Positions 1 through 13,300 of a stretch of 64,000 nt of DNA are shown here, in pieces. Source of the DNA: Rhabditophanes sp. KR3021 (taxonomy: Eukaryota; Nematoda; Chromadorea; Rhabditida; Alloionematidae); contig CAUJLY010000001.1 of NCBI GenBank assembly GCA_963281155.1, positions 6,448,001-6,512,000 on the forward strand. The letters are read 5' to 3'. How positions within the stretch are numbered: the stretch's first letter is position 1; each line of letters starts with the position of its first letter. The notes under the pieces are model-generated. The model made no database searches, was not told the DNA's origin, and saw only the letters and a program-made list of their open reading frames with translations. The translations under genes and the position numbers were made by a program.

Positions 1-17
1 TTTGATTTATTTTACAG

Positions 18-980
18 AAACAATGCGACCACATCTTGTTTATTAACAATAGAAGAAGTTTCTTGCTACAAAAATACACTGTCGCACGATCGGGTTTTTC
101 AACAAATGATTCATGATAGAGAAGCTACTTTAAGAGTTTGTATAAGAAGGTAAGATATACTGAAGCAAAAAATTAAGTATTTATATAATATTCATATAAT
201 TTAGTGTTCGTTTACAATCTGAATGCCGATCTAGTGATGGATCAAGAATGAGAGGATGTGTATGTTCTTCAAGGGAAACATTTGAAGAATTATTGTCCAC
301 AAATTTACTAGAATGTGTTAGAAAAAGTGATATGAGTAATGTCTATAGATTACTAAGCAATAACCGACAGCCACAAGGATTAAATTACCCTCTAAGAGAT
401 TCTTCAGGTAATGGTAAATTTAATAATACAGTTCAAATTGTTATTGATATTTCACGTTATGTTCTAAGTACTCTTATATAATGTCAATTTAAATGATGTA
501 AAACATTCCCTAGATTCCTGTTAACAATTATTGACATCTCTCATTTCAATTACTTTTAACTTACTTTCTTTTAAGTGTGTTAACGATCAAATACCTCATC
601 AAGCATACTCTTTTTAAAATAATTACCCTTAAATCTTCTTATCTTTATCAATCTACTTTTTAGCCTATGACAATAATAATCAAAGAGGAATGCAACCGAT
701 CACTTCTAATCCTTACACCCAACACCAATTCTCTTCTTCACGTCAAATTAACACTGAAAATAATCAAGCCCCATTTATCACCCAAGGTTCGTTGATAAAC
801 GGCCAATGTTTGTGTGCTTGTAATGGATCCCCTCGACCATCAACCAATTCAAACTCGAATTATAATCAAAATTTGTACACCCCTACAACTAATTCAGAAA
901 ATGTATATCAAAGACAGAATAATGGATGGAATTCTCCTCAATTATCACATTCGTTAAGAAGCGGTCGAATTTATAAATAA
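18..980 (+). CDS. 3' part of an unrecognised Cys-containing protein gene (partial)
   Basis: The gene runs off the left edge. Three exons fit one frame: 18-149 (after a ttttacag acceptor), 205-407 and 664-980, with stop TAA at the end and AATAAA signals overlapping and following it. The first two exons encode a region with about eight spaced cysteines, including a GCVC motif (from base 254) and an ECVRKS motif; this spacing loosely recalls GDNF-receptor/GAS1-like modules, but the match is too weak to name. The third exon is rich in Asn, Gln, Ser and Pro and carries one more Cys cluster (CLCAC). No membrane segment is visible in the part seen. Introns of 55 and 256 bases have GT...AG ends and the phases agree. 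Function unknown; the splice structure is well supported, the family is not. Confidence 0.65.
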
Positions 981-1385
981 AACGATAATTCGTTAATAAA
1001 AAATAATAAGAGAACATTTTTTTATTTTTATTTGTATTGGAAGACTAATAAAACTTAGTCAACAACATTTATACTATATACAACAATGCTATATAAATAT
1101 AAATTGTCTAGATGTATTATTTATGTTCAAAACAAATAAGTATCTATTGTTTATTTCAAATACGTACAACTTAAAAAAGAAAGATTGGGATCATTATGAT
1201 AGATTAGAAAAATAAAATAAGTAATGTTGATAAATTAATATCCAAATTATACATGAAATAATGGCGGGAAAGAATTGCACACTTTAAGTTAACATAATAT
1301 AAGTTTCTTCGGATAGAGTTTTGTGTAGGTTTATTAAAGTTTCTCCTATTGAGTTAGATCCAATCTGACTAAATTATTCATCGGT
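981..1385. other. Convergent intergenic gap
   Basis: Space between the 3' ends of two convergent genes. It holds AATAAA-type polyadenylation signals for the left gene near 995 and otherwise AT-rich sequence without coding potential. Confidence 0.6.
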
Positions 1386-4300
1386 TTAGCAAGCTGTTGA
1401 GACACAATCCGCAGATTCACTTATTGTTATTGGTCCCGTTCTCGATTGAATTCCACTGTCTGATATTGAGCGAGTATCAATCATATGATTATTAGTAGTA
1501 GAGATATCCTTATTACTTTCATCTAGAGGCGGAATATGAATACTGGTAACGTGCGTGGAGTTATTGTCGGCGGCATCGCATTTCTCGAATCTTTCCAACT
1601 CTTGGCATTCTTCATTTATTGAGGCAATGCTACTGCGATTTCCATTTGGATCAATCGAACCGTCTTCACAACTAACACGACTAGATGATGTTGATTCAGT
1701 GGAAGCTGTTGATGTCCACGATTGAGGTCTTTTGTTCCGTTGAATTACATTTACATCGAAATAATCTGTCTTAACTGCCAACTCTGGTACCTTGTCATTA
1801 TTTGGATCTTTTTCCAGTGTGCTCGCAATGTGTCTTCTTAGTTTTTGAATCCATTTCATTCGGGCAGTATCTTCAGCTATAAATACGGCAAATCCATCAG
1901 CCTTGCTTTCATCCCAGATTTCAAATTTATCCGAACCAGCTTTACTCAATTCAGAAAAGCCTAAACAATTGATAGGCAAACAAACTTTGTGTTCATAATA
2001 TTCGGGAGTAATGGGCATTGGTTGAGATCGTTTCTTACACAGTAATACAGCATTATCAAAAAGAAAGATGTTTCTCTTTTGCGATTTATTGTAACGTTTG
2101 GTTTTTTTCTTGAAGTTCATAACTTCACATTCCGCTTGCAGTCTCAAATTTCCGAGCAATGAAATATCCCCGTTGAAACTGCTAATTCTCAATTGCCGCA
2201 TATCTGCATTTAATTGTCCCAACAAATCTAACATTGAAGCCAAGGCAGCCTGCAAATCAGGCCTAAACTCTTCTGCACTGTGCCGATGTAATTCTTTTAG
2301 CATCAATTGATATTTAGTTATACGTTGAATTGGTTTAAGTAAATATGCACTCAGTGGCAATGGATGGCCGGCTCTTTTTTGACATTCAACAAAGAATTTC
2401 TTTCCTTCAACATACTCTTTGCGAAATGATTCACTGTGTGATTTGTTTTGGCAATAAGGTCTATACAATGAAAGCAAATGATGTCTTTCGCGTACAAAAA
2501 TATGGCAGATACTAGTTACATCATCTGCGGCAGCTAATAATTCTGACAAAAATACATTATTGTGATATTCTAGTAGACCTCGTAAATTTCCAAAGATGAT
2601 GTGAGATTTTCCACGAACGGCAGGTGCCAGAGTATTAGTATTTTCAAGATTTTCAAAAGGGACCATGTAATTTTCTACAAGTGATGCTAATTCACGAACA
2701 TACGACTGCTCTGTATTCATCTAAATAATGCAAATATAAAATAACAATAACAACATTATAAACATACTAATTCAGCAAGAACGAAATTAGCGATACAATT
2801 GCTTTCCTGTTTCATATTCGTTTCCATTGGGAATGCAGCTGTTGATGGCATATCTTCGACAACAGTACACTGTTGAAAGTCGTGGATAATCTCTATTTGT
2901 TTCTAAAATAAATACTATTGTAAAAAATGAATCACACTCAAATAACTTTTAGTTTGAAATTTTATAAACTTTTCAAATAAAAGTCCAGTCATATTAAGCT
3001 GGTACTTGTATTGGACACTGACTAAATGAATCTTTGTACATAAGTAAACATTCTGAGCAATCAAAATATCATCAACAGCATTAATAAAGCAATATTAAGG
3101 AAATATTAGGGAACACTGTCTTTTCGTAGTTTCAAAACAACTTCACAATATACTAACCTTTAAACGAGTAAAAGAAACAGATCTAGACATTAGGCGTATT
3201 CCTTTAGATGAAACTTCCTTCTTAGGATGAACAGACAAAAACGAATTACACTTCTTGAGAGAAGTACTTTTTGTTGGCATAATTAGGTATGCCGGAAATT
3301 AGCATATATCGAAGTTTGTATAGACACTAAATACAAAAAATATACTATTACAAATGTTAAAATGCGATGAAAATATTAGTTATTGGGAAAATAATATTTG
3401 TAGGTAAAAATGTCTGTACTTAAGATGACTTTATTGCGCAAAAAAGTCGATTGGCATTGACTAAATAAGACATATATCTTAATAATAGACGGGCAAAGTT
3501 ACATCTTTCGCGCCATATCTATCATGTCAGATACCTAATAGCCGTGTAATCGCAAGCAAAGAAAGTCGATTTTTAAGACAGCTGTAATCTAATTCAAGAA
3601 TTAGTTCAATTTTTGAATGTTGTATATGTGATTGTGGGTGCTTTAAGAGCTACTACTAATTACATTGTACAAGAGGTAATATAGATAAGTATCTGCATTC
3701 TTATTACAAAAAAACGAGTTTGTGATCAACACATAACGTATAAAGCATGGGTCGTAAAGGTCGGCATATAATAAAAAGATGCGTATATAATAATGATGAT
3801 ATTATATTGGATGCTTTGTACCGTTTGTAATGCGTAATTATTATGTACACATACATACATCAAAAACATTTAGATGAATTTTGTTTAAAACGATGAATGA
3901 TAAAATTTAGTTACCATATAATCCTGCGACACTCTTTTTTCGTAATCAGAACTGTAAATTTTCCCATTTTTTAGCTGATGGTTTGTATAATCAAGAACCT
4001 GATCATCTTCATCCCCAAACTCGATGCAAACATCTTTGCTGTCCTTTCTTTGGACTTGTTCTTTGTTAATATTCATTAGGGATCGTAAGGAACGAGAAGA
4101 ATTTCGACGCAACAAATACCCCTGAATAGATTGTGGTATTATTTCAGAAGTCATAAAAGCAGACACAGCTTTAATATTCCTCCTCGTGCGAGATTCCTTA
4201 GGATTGGTGTTATTACTTTTTTGACGTAAGCGAATAGGCACATCATCCAAACAGTTAGGCTGCACGTCACTATTATTGTTTGCAGATGTTGGCCAGGTTA

Positions 4301-7300
4301 TATAATCCCCGTCAGGACTAATGGTAGACAATGAGTTCAAAGAATTTACAGAACTCATAGAATTGGTGCATTCCACGGAACTTGTACAATCCATGGAACT
4401 CGTACAATCTACTGAACTTAAGCAATTTACTGAACTCGAGCAATTTACAGAACTTGTACTATTTCCTTCACTTAATTTACTTTTTTCATTATCAAAGTGA
4501 TCAGTGGAAGTTGATTGTGTGGAGCGATCATTATAAATTTTGTTTAAAATAAAAGAACGTTTGCTTCTAAACGAATTAAATAAGTTCGGGAGCCGTCTTT
4601 TCATCGAAAAGTCTTAAATAATTCCAAATAGACAAAATAGTAGTAAAAAGATATAACTGTAAAAATGAAAACAATAAATGAAGAGGAAACGCTATTATTA
4701 TCGAAACATATAAATACTAAAAGTTGTAACAAAAAAGTTGGGAATAATTAAGATTTTAAGCTTTTGAACGAACCGATTACTACATAGTACGTAACAATTT
4801 ATGCTCATTAAAATACTAGTCTTTAGAACCAATTTTTTGTACTTCTTAAGAGAATGCGAAGAAGTACATAGGATTGTTCTTTTAAAAACAAAGTGAAGCA
4901 AAATAGACAAAAACAATCATAACTAAGATTATATAGATTAATGGGTACGGAAACTTGTAAAGTGGGTAATTAAAAATTATTAAAAAAGTGGTAATATAAG
5001 GCTGGACAACAGATTTAAATTTGTTTAGTTATACCACAACAATACTATATATCTATCATAATTTAGGAAATGCTATTAACAACTGTAAAATTATATAACC
5101 CAATGTCTCAGGTAGTAGTTGTATACTTGTATTTACAATGATACAATCTTGAGTATATGGTCATAGAACAAAATGAGTAAAAGCAACCATCAAACTATAC
5201 ATCAAAGCGATGATTTCTAGGTGTAAAAAGTAAAGTATGATAATAAATAGTAATAAATGGTATTCCTAGGGCGATACAATAAATCCAAAAGAGCTTGTTA
5301 AAATGCATAGTATAAGTATTATTTTAAAATAAATCATGCAAGTAAAACCACATCCAATAAAATAAACAGCAAATAGAAGTAATAACAAATAAAAGTAAGA
5401 ATGTTTTAAATTTTTCAAAAATAAACGAAGTAATGCAAGTAAATGCCAAAATACATTTGAATTATTTGCATTATTTGAATTGGATGGGTAAAGGAACGTA
5501 TGTATTACCTATGATGATGATATTAACCTTGACTATAAATTTAAAAAAAGGATGTGTGTGTGATTTGTTTGAAAATATGATTTACAACATTGGACAAGTA
5601 AAATGTATATATTACATCTTAATGAAGATTAAAAATTGATTTAATTAAGCTACAATGTCAGGCTTTAGTTAAATATTAAATTTATTTATAAATGTAGATC
5701 GTGAGTAAAAAAGTTTAATGTTTATTTTATACTACAAAAGACATCTTTATTAAGCCATTCTTTGAATAAAGGAAAGTGACAGGTCTTAAAGGTATGCAAA
5801 ACATTCAAATATATTTTACCTAAAATTTATTGTGTCCTGCAAAATGAAACAATAAATAAAGCGAGGTCATGAAGATTATCTTTCCATTATTTATGACAAC
5901 TTTCTTATGTAAAACTCAAAACTGGGAAAAAAGATGTTATATACGCGCCAAATGTTTGCTGACAAACAAAGTGGAAGTGTTTTATAGCTACTGATTAAAT
6001 AATTTGAAAGAAAATAATAATAAAAGCAATCTGTGTTGCTCAAAGATTCATCCTTTCACATGTAAATTAAGACATTTGCAAAAAGATAGATATAAAAGAA
6101 TGATTACTCAAATAGGGGTTTGTTAGTGTATGGCAATATTTTTATCGTCTTGTATGGTAGTATAATAATGAGAGAGATCTGAAATTATTCACAAAAAATG
6201 GCGTCTTTAATGAGTGTAGACCATTTTTATGTCAAAATATTAATGAATTTTGGTTTCTATTTACTTATACGATTTAGATGGATAGTTCTAGATAGAATTT
6301 TTGTTAAGGTAAAAAGATAGATCTATGAAAAGGAAAACGTATAAAGCAATAACATTAATCTGTCTTCTTTTTTGAAAAAGTTTTGATTGAAGATATAATT
6401 TGTTTAAGGGTGAAAATTGTCATTACATGGATATGAGTATTAAAATAATAATATGGGAATAAGGGCAAATGTCAAAGACGATGTTCTTGTAATAAGAATG
6501 AACATTAAATCATATTAACACCATCCGAATTAAATTTCCTTATAGGGATATTTAACGATAATGATCATTGAGTTTGATTGAACATCTAACATATCTAATT
6601 TTGTTTACCGTCCACGAATAATAAACACAGATAAAATGAAACAATGAGATTTGCGGAGGCTTTAAAAGAGTGATAAATGTCTTTGAGTTATTTAGAAACA
6701 TTACTGATAAAAGAGTCATAAATAACAATTTAAATTGAATTGAAAATTATCCAATTGTTCAAAAAAAGGGTGCAGAAAATGTTTTGTTCAAGATGATTAT
6801 TCAGAAGATAAGACATTTAGTTTTAAACATTTTGTGAGGTGTGATTATAAATATGTGGTGCTATAACAAAATGTTACAATTAATCGTACAATAAAAGTTG
6901 ACAATACATTTACGATAAATGTCAGAAGAATAAATGATAGTATGGTGCATTATTTGGGGTGGCACAAAAAGCGTCAAAGTCATAAATTATTATTTAATGT
7001 TATATATGTTAAAAATTGAACCATTAAAACAAATACGCATATTTTGTATATATGATATGTATTATTTTTATTTATATGTGTCGATGATATAATTTAAAAG
7101 AGTACAGTTTCTTACGGCTTTGCGGATAAAACAAAGTCAAGTAGATTTTGGTAATTGAAAGACATCGTAAAAGGAGTTATATCCAAAAAATAAATTTTGA
7201 TACTATCTTTGGAATAAATCAACTTAGATAGTTTCACAACAATTGAGACATTCTGAAGTTGCCTGCAATCTCAATCTACGTTTAATTTGAATCATAAAGA

Positions 7301-10300
7301 TGGTAATTAAGCCTTTTGAATTCACAAACTTTAAGTAATGGTTTTTTAAATTTAGAAATTCTAGTTGACAGTTCTGTTTGATTGAACACACAACATTATA
7401 GATGAAGCATAAATCTATGGGTTTTAATAAAATGTGAACAGTAAACAAGTGTGCTGCAATATCCTATTTAAAGAAATAAGTTGTCGAGGACACTATATTA
7501 AACAGATTACTTTGCAAATTGTACAAAATATATTAAAAGTATAATAAACTTTGGTGGAAGAATTGATAAGCTGACTAAAGTTAGTATTATGATTGTATTT
7601 GAGCTTACATTAATCAAAATAATACAACCAATAATTGAAATGATTGAACAATTTAATCACAACCATAAAGCAGATTAATGTAAACAGTAATAAATACAAA
7701 TGGTTTGTCTTACCAAAAGTAATCAACTAAAATAAACATTGAAATGATAGCTTTAAAGTTGCGCATCCGAAATAGTGAGTACTGCTAATGAGACTTAATT
7801 ATTAAGTCCTGATAGAGTGCATGATGTCGAGATCCTTATGAAGTATGGGAAACAAAAGTCATGTCATGAGCCGGAAGGGTCTCATCTCATTTAATAAGAT
7901 ATAAATGGGAAATTAGTTGAAGGACAAAAGAAATGGTGACAAAGGGCTGTTTTAGGGATTCAAGGAGAAAGGATATTAAACGAAAGTAGGCACATTATCA
8001 TGAATGCATTATCAAAGAAGAATAGTAATATAATGAGCAATAAAAAGAACATCAAAAATCTACAAAATGGTTTACTACTAAAATAAAGAACTAAATTCAG
8101 TTTTAAAGCTCTTATTTGTCTATTTCAATCATTTTAACACATTTTAATTATTAATATGAACACTTAACAGTGACAATTTGTAATTAAGAACGGCCATACT
8201 TGAAGACATTTTAAGCTATTACTGATGCGAGAAAGAAACATCTCGCAAATGTATCAATATAGAATAAATAAGTTGTGAGACTTTCCACCTTCACACCCCT
8301 AATCAGTGAATGATTTCAAAGCTAGCATATAGAAAAGCCTTAGATTAATATGTGGAAAAGACGTTATTATATGCACGATGGGTGTAAAAACTTTTTTCAG
8401 TGCAAGTTAATGCTTTTTGATCACCACTCGTTATTTTAAAAGTTAGCACAAATGGCGTAATTAAGAGGATATTTTATATATATTTTAATTTTATAGATAA
8501 TAAAAAATTAAACTGACCTCGATAGTAGTAGATTTTGATTCGTCTTCAATTGATATCGCAGAATAAAGTGATTGTTTTTTGGGTGGTATTGGTGGTGTTG
8601 ACTTTTCTGGAGACACTATTTGAACGGGTTTCTTGGCTTCACGCTCTGTGGTGAATTTTAACAATGATGTTCGTTTTGCGACGCCAAGTCTTCTTAAATC
8701 GTCGATCCTTTCAGCCACCTACAAAAGAACATTTAGAACATTCAGTGAATGGGTTATTAATGATTACACCATATATAAAATTAGTCGTATCCTTGTTTGG
8801 AAAATATAATACAAATTCAAATAATGAATAAAATACACATATCTGTGAAAAATGAAAATGATTTTTTAAATTAGAACGCCGTCCTTCACTATCAAGATAC
8901 TTATTTTTTGTCTATTAATATTAACAACCTATTCTTTAATTTATATTGGATTTAAAAGACATTCATTAACTTATTTCACTTTTGTTAAAAGTGCAACACA
9001 TTATTTTGCAAAAAGATTGTCTTTTCGACTAAATGAGGATACAATTAGTATTATAGTTTAAAGAATGTTTGTAAAATGTAAAAGATAAATTGGGAGTTGT
9101 AAGATGTAAATGTATAATGTTTTTGAATTAAATTAAGAACATAAGTAAAGGAACAACACTTTTTTGTTTACACCCCGTTTGACAATTTTAAAGATCTCTC
9201 GTTTGTTATTTATAAATTTACCTGTGCTAAGAGCGTGCTAGTATCCGTTGTTGTCAATAATATTAAACTATTGATAGTTTGTTTTGCATTGAATGGTTCT
9301 AATTGAAGTCGAGCTGAAACAGATAAATATATTAGTTGTAAATCGGATTTCAATTTTGTTTTTTATGAATAAATAAAGATGTTACATTTACACTTCAATC
9401 TTTGTATTTTAGCTTCAAGCTAATTATTTAAAGGTCATGGTATTGGGATCAAATCCAATAAACTGCGGACCAACAGTTTGTTAAAACTTTTTTACTTGGA
9501 AGTTTAGTTATTCTAAAAGGGAAGATGATAAGAAGGGCGCGGAAACAATATAAGTGTTATGGAGATATTTGAAAGAATCATAATAGCTAAAAAGGAACCG
9601 ATTAGAATCTGAACATGTTAAAAGAAGTCGTTATGATAGTAGGGCTCTGCCTCTAACTAGATGCTGAAACCATGTTGTTGGACAGCTGAAACATTGAATT
9701 TATCCTTATTGATGCTCTTTGTGGCCAACCTTCATGGATTTTATACCAAAATGAACTCGTCAACTATTGGAACTAGCTAAATAGATCCCAAATGATTTGT
9801 TAGAACGTGGATATAAAAGTACACTCGTAAGCTTTAATGTGTTCTTTCGATTTGAATATTTTAAATAAATGAAAAAGTTTACTTTTACCCCCTTTTAATA
9901 AATACCTCCATTATTCAAAAATTCATCCATACGCTTGATGGCCGTTGAAGCAGATGTGGTTGTCATTTCAAGTGGTATATTCGATAATAATTCAACTCCG
10001 TTTTTACACCATATATTTGCCTGCAATAAACATAGATTAATAAGATTAAAAGAATTGTGGCAAAAAAAGTAAATGAATAAACAATCTCAGTATGTTTGGC
10101 ACACATTAGCAAAAAACATTTGAACAATGATGGCCAAGTGAAAGACAATGTGTCGATATAGGGTCAAGGAGTTTTGTGGTCTGTCATATGGTGGAAAAGA
10201 TTGATATAAGTGTCAGAGGACATGCCATTTTACATCGGCGGTCTTTTATAAAATCACCATGATTAGGCAACATTTTGTTATTTAAGAGTCAATTGAATGT

Positions 10301-13300
10301 AAAATATTAAGTTGTTAAAAATACGTTTGACAGCTGGTAAGAATGTCAAAACCTGCTAAAAAAAGCCGCCTTGTAAATTAAACGATACCAGAGCTAGAGA
10401 TATTTTCTAAATGAATTTGTTAAAAAATCTTTGACAATGTCACATCTTAAATACATCAAGGATAAAGAAACACAATCAGCCATAATTTTTTTAGTGAAAA
10501 CGACACTAAGTAAACTGCTTAATTAGACAGATTTCTTCAATTTGTGATTGCTATTTTTACCTAACACCAATATAATAATGAAAGAATAAAGAAGTAAGAT
10601 GTCACATGGTTTGTTGATATATAATACTAATTAAATTTGTAAATTTGAAAATATAATTTATTATATATTTATTTACCTACACCTGTAAACATTTAATAAA
10701 TTGCAAAAGAATAAATATTTGCAGGAGCAGTAAAAATGCACAATGAATAACATTGAACTATTTACCATAAGTAACGGACACATTCGAATTTTGTATGAAA
10801 GCTTTACATGTTAAAAGGGTCGTATTTATATTTTTGATTTGAATGTTATATTCCCTCATTTAATTAATTTAGCAAACTTTGCCAAGTAAGTTAAAGGAGT
10901 GTGGTAGTTCTCAAGATAGATGAATTCAGTTTTGAGTATTTTATCAAAAAGATAGGGTCAATTGAGTTTTGGATTTGTTTATAAATAAGTAAAAGATGTA
11001 AATATAAATAGTTAATAAAAAAAGATTTAGCTGGATTTTCTAATAGTGAATATTTGTGTGGGTCTCTCGAGATGGTCAGCCAATGAATAAGCAAGTATAA
11101 GTTGTGGGACATTATAATATTTACTCATAAATATTTTTGTATTCAAAAAAATGTAAAACTATTTAGTTAGTGATAAATTATTCCTTTGTTGGCGGTGATA
11201 TAGTGAATGAATAATCACACCTTGGGGATTTCGAATTAGGGGATGTAAAATGGACTACACAAGAAATCAGGCTTTTTATATTTTGAAGGTAAAAAAGGAA
11301 TTGTAGCAATTTGTATCAAGTCATCAATTGAACCAAGCAATTGTGAATGAAATAACTTTGACGTTGATCAATCAAGACAATAGAAGAGAGTTAAGTGAGT
11401 TTTTAATAAAAGCGTCATAAACCAAGGCTTTTCCGCTTATTAATAGTAGAGAATTATTGTTGTTAAGAAAAGATTTGTATATAGAATAATAAAAACAATC
11501 ACCTCTCCGATTAGTTGTAAACGCGGTCCTTATAACTAGCTAAAAGACGGAGTGTTAAAGTACAAATGAGAGTTGTCAAAAACAAGTCTCATAAAAGTTA
11601 AAAGAAACTGTAAGATTAATGATAACACAAAAATAATAAAATAGAGATGTTAAGTTTAATAAATTACCTCAGAAATTTGCTCATGCATGGTTTTTGAAAG
11701 TTTTAATACTTCAGTTCGTCGGGTAAAAGCGGAATTTAAGGCATCCGACATTCTTGTTAATTCATCACATTTGGGTAAAAGACTGCCGCTAAGTTCATTG
11801 TCTTGATGTTTTGATATAAGTTCATCTCCTTCCTTTCGTAACTCTTCCGTTAAATCGACATCTTCCTAAAAATAAAGATAAGACTTTAATTGGAAAAAAT
11901 GTCACTAACCTTTGCTGTCTTGATATATTCGTCATGTTCTTTTGCTAACTCCACGGCTCTTTCAACACAATCGCCAACCTCGCGATGTTCTTCCAAATAA
12001 ATCATGTTTCTGGCGAAATTGGCTTGGAGCTAGAACAATTATTTATATTAGTATAATTATTGAGTATTTATCAATCTGTGTTCAAAATGAACTTCGGTCG
12101 TCATAAATAGTTGTAAATGCTAAAATAAATTAGCTGAACAAATTTTTTATTCTAAGCTAAAGAGCAAATCAAAATGTGTGAAAAAATGAAGGGCAGTGGT
12201 CGAATGTTTGGTAGTTACAAATCTAAAGGTCCAAGTTCTGGTTTGTGACAGTTATTTTTTGTCAACAGACATTAAAAGTAATTGCATTCAAACGTATCAA
12301 TTTGATGATGTGAAGGGACAAATCATTTTTCGTTATTTCGGAATTAAGTTGAAAGAGGCAATAGTACATATAATTTTGAAATGCGATATTTTCTGATAAA
12401 GTAATAACCATGAATAAAAGGAACATTTTTATGCATAAAAAGTGTCAGCTTTGATTTAATATAAAAGCTTAATGGATAAAATTATTTATTTGATCGGTGG
12501 CAAATATGTCTGTCTTTAAGTATTTAAATTTGCTCCACTTTAAAGGTCATATACTCTATATACTCTTTTTTGGGCAATTATTAATAGAAATAAATAGATT
12601 TATATCTGTGTTTAATTCGAATGAAATAAATAGTAATATGATACCGAATAATGGGATCATTTTGAGCATATGGCCCTTTTTGTAGTAAAGTTTTATGCTT
12701 AATAATTTAATCTTCTTAAGTTAATTAAAAGTAGCAGTAAATATATTATAAAATACTAAGATATGTGTGATATTAAAGCAAATTATTTGTGGTCATTCAA
12801 ATTATTAGACCAATAATTTATGTAATTAAGAACTAAAACATATTCGCTCCCACTTTTTTATTTAGTTATATCATTGTTATTATGTGGCAACAAAGTGACT
12901 TTATGATCGAAAATATGTGTGCTGTTATTTTTAAAAAAATTTAGTCAAATTATCGAGGGTGGTTGATTGAGAAGGTAAAGAAATTATTTACTAGTCTATA
13001 TAAATTCAATCAACAGCAGGTAATAAAAGAAGAAGATTCTCTATTTAACGGAAATTTGTAACTATGTTTGAAATATAAATATTACTACATAAATTTTCCC
13101 GATCTTTCTTAATTATACTTTAAGTTCTTTAACAAAGTTGGCAAAGAAAGGAAGGTTATGTAATCTTTTTTGTAAATAATTATTATAGTTAAAATAACAA
13201 CAAGTAAGGATGGAAAAATTTAACTTACTTTCCGAAATCGTTCTTCGAATATTCTTAAATGCAAACAATTTGATAAGCGGAGACGGTGTTTTTCCCAAAA

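Noticed and set aside
5433..5639. 68-codon plus-strand open frame in the largest RhoGEF intron
   Set aside because: Low-complexity composition and no coding context.
12196..12685. Plus-strand open frames inside a RhoGEF intron
   Set aside because: No family features, low complexity, and no splice partners.
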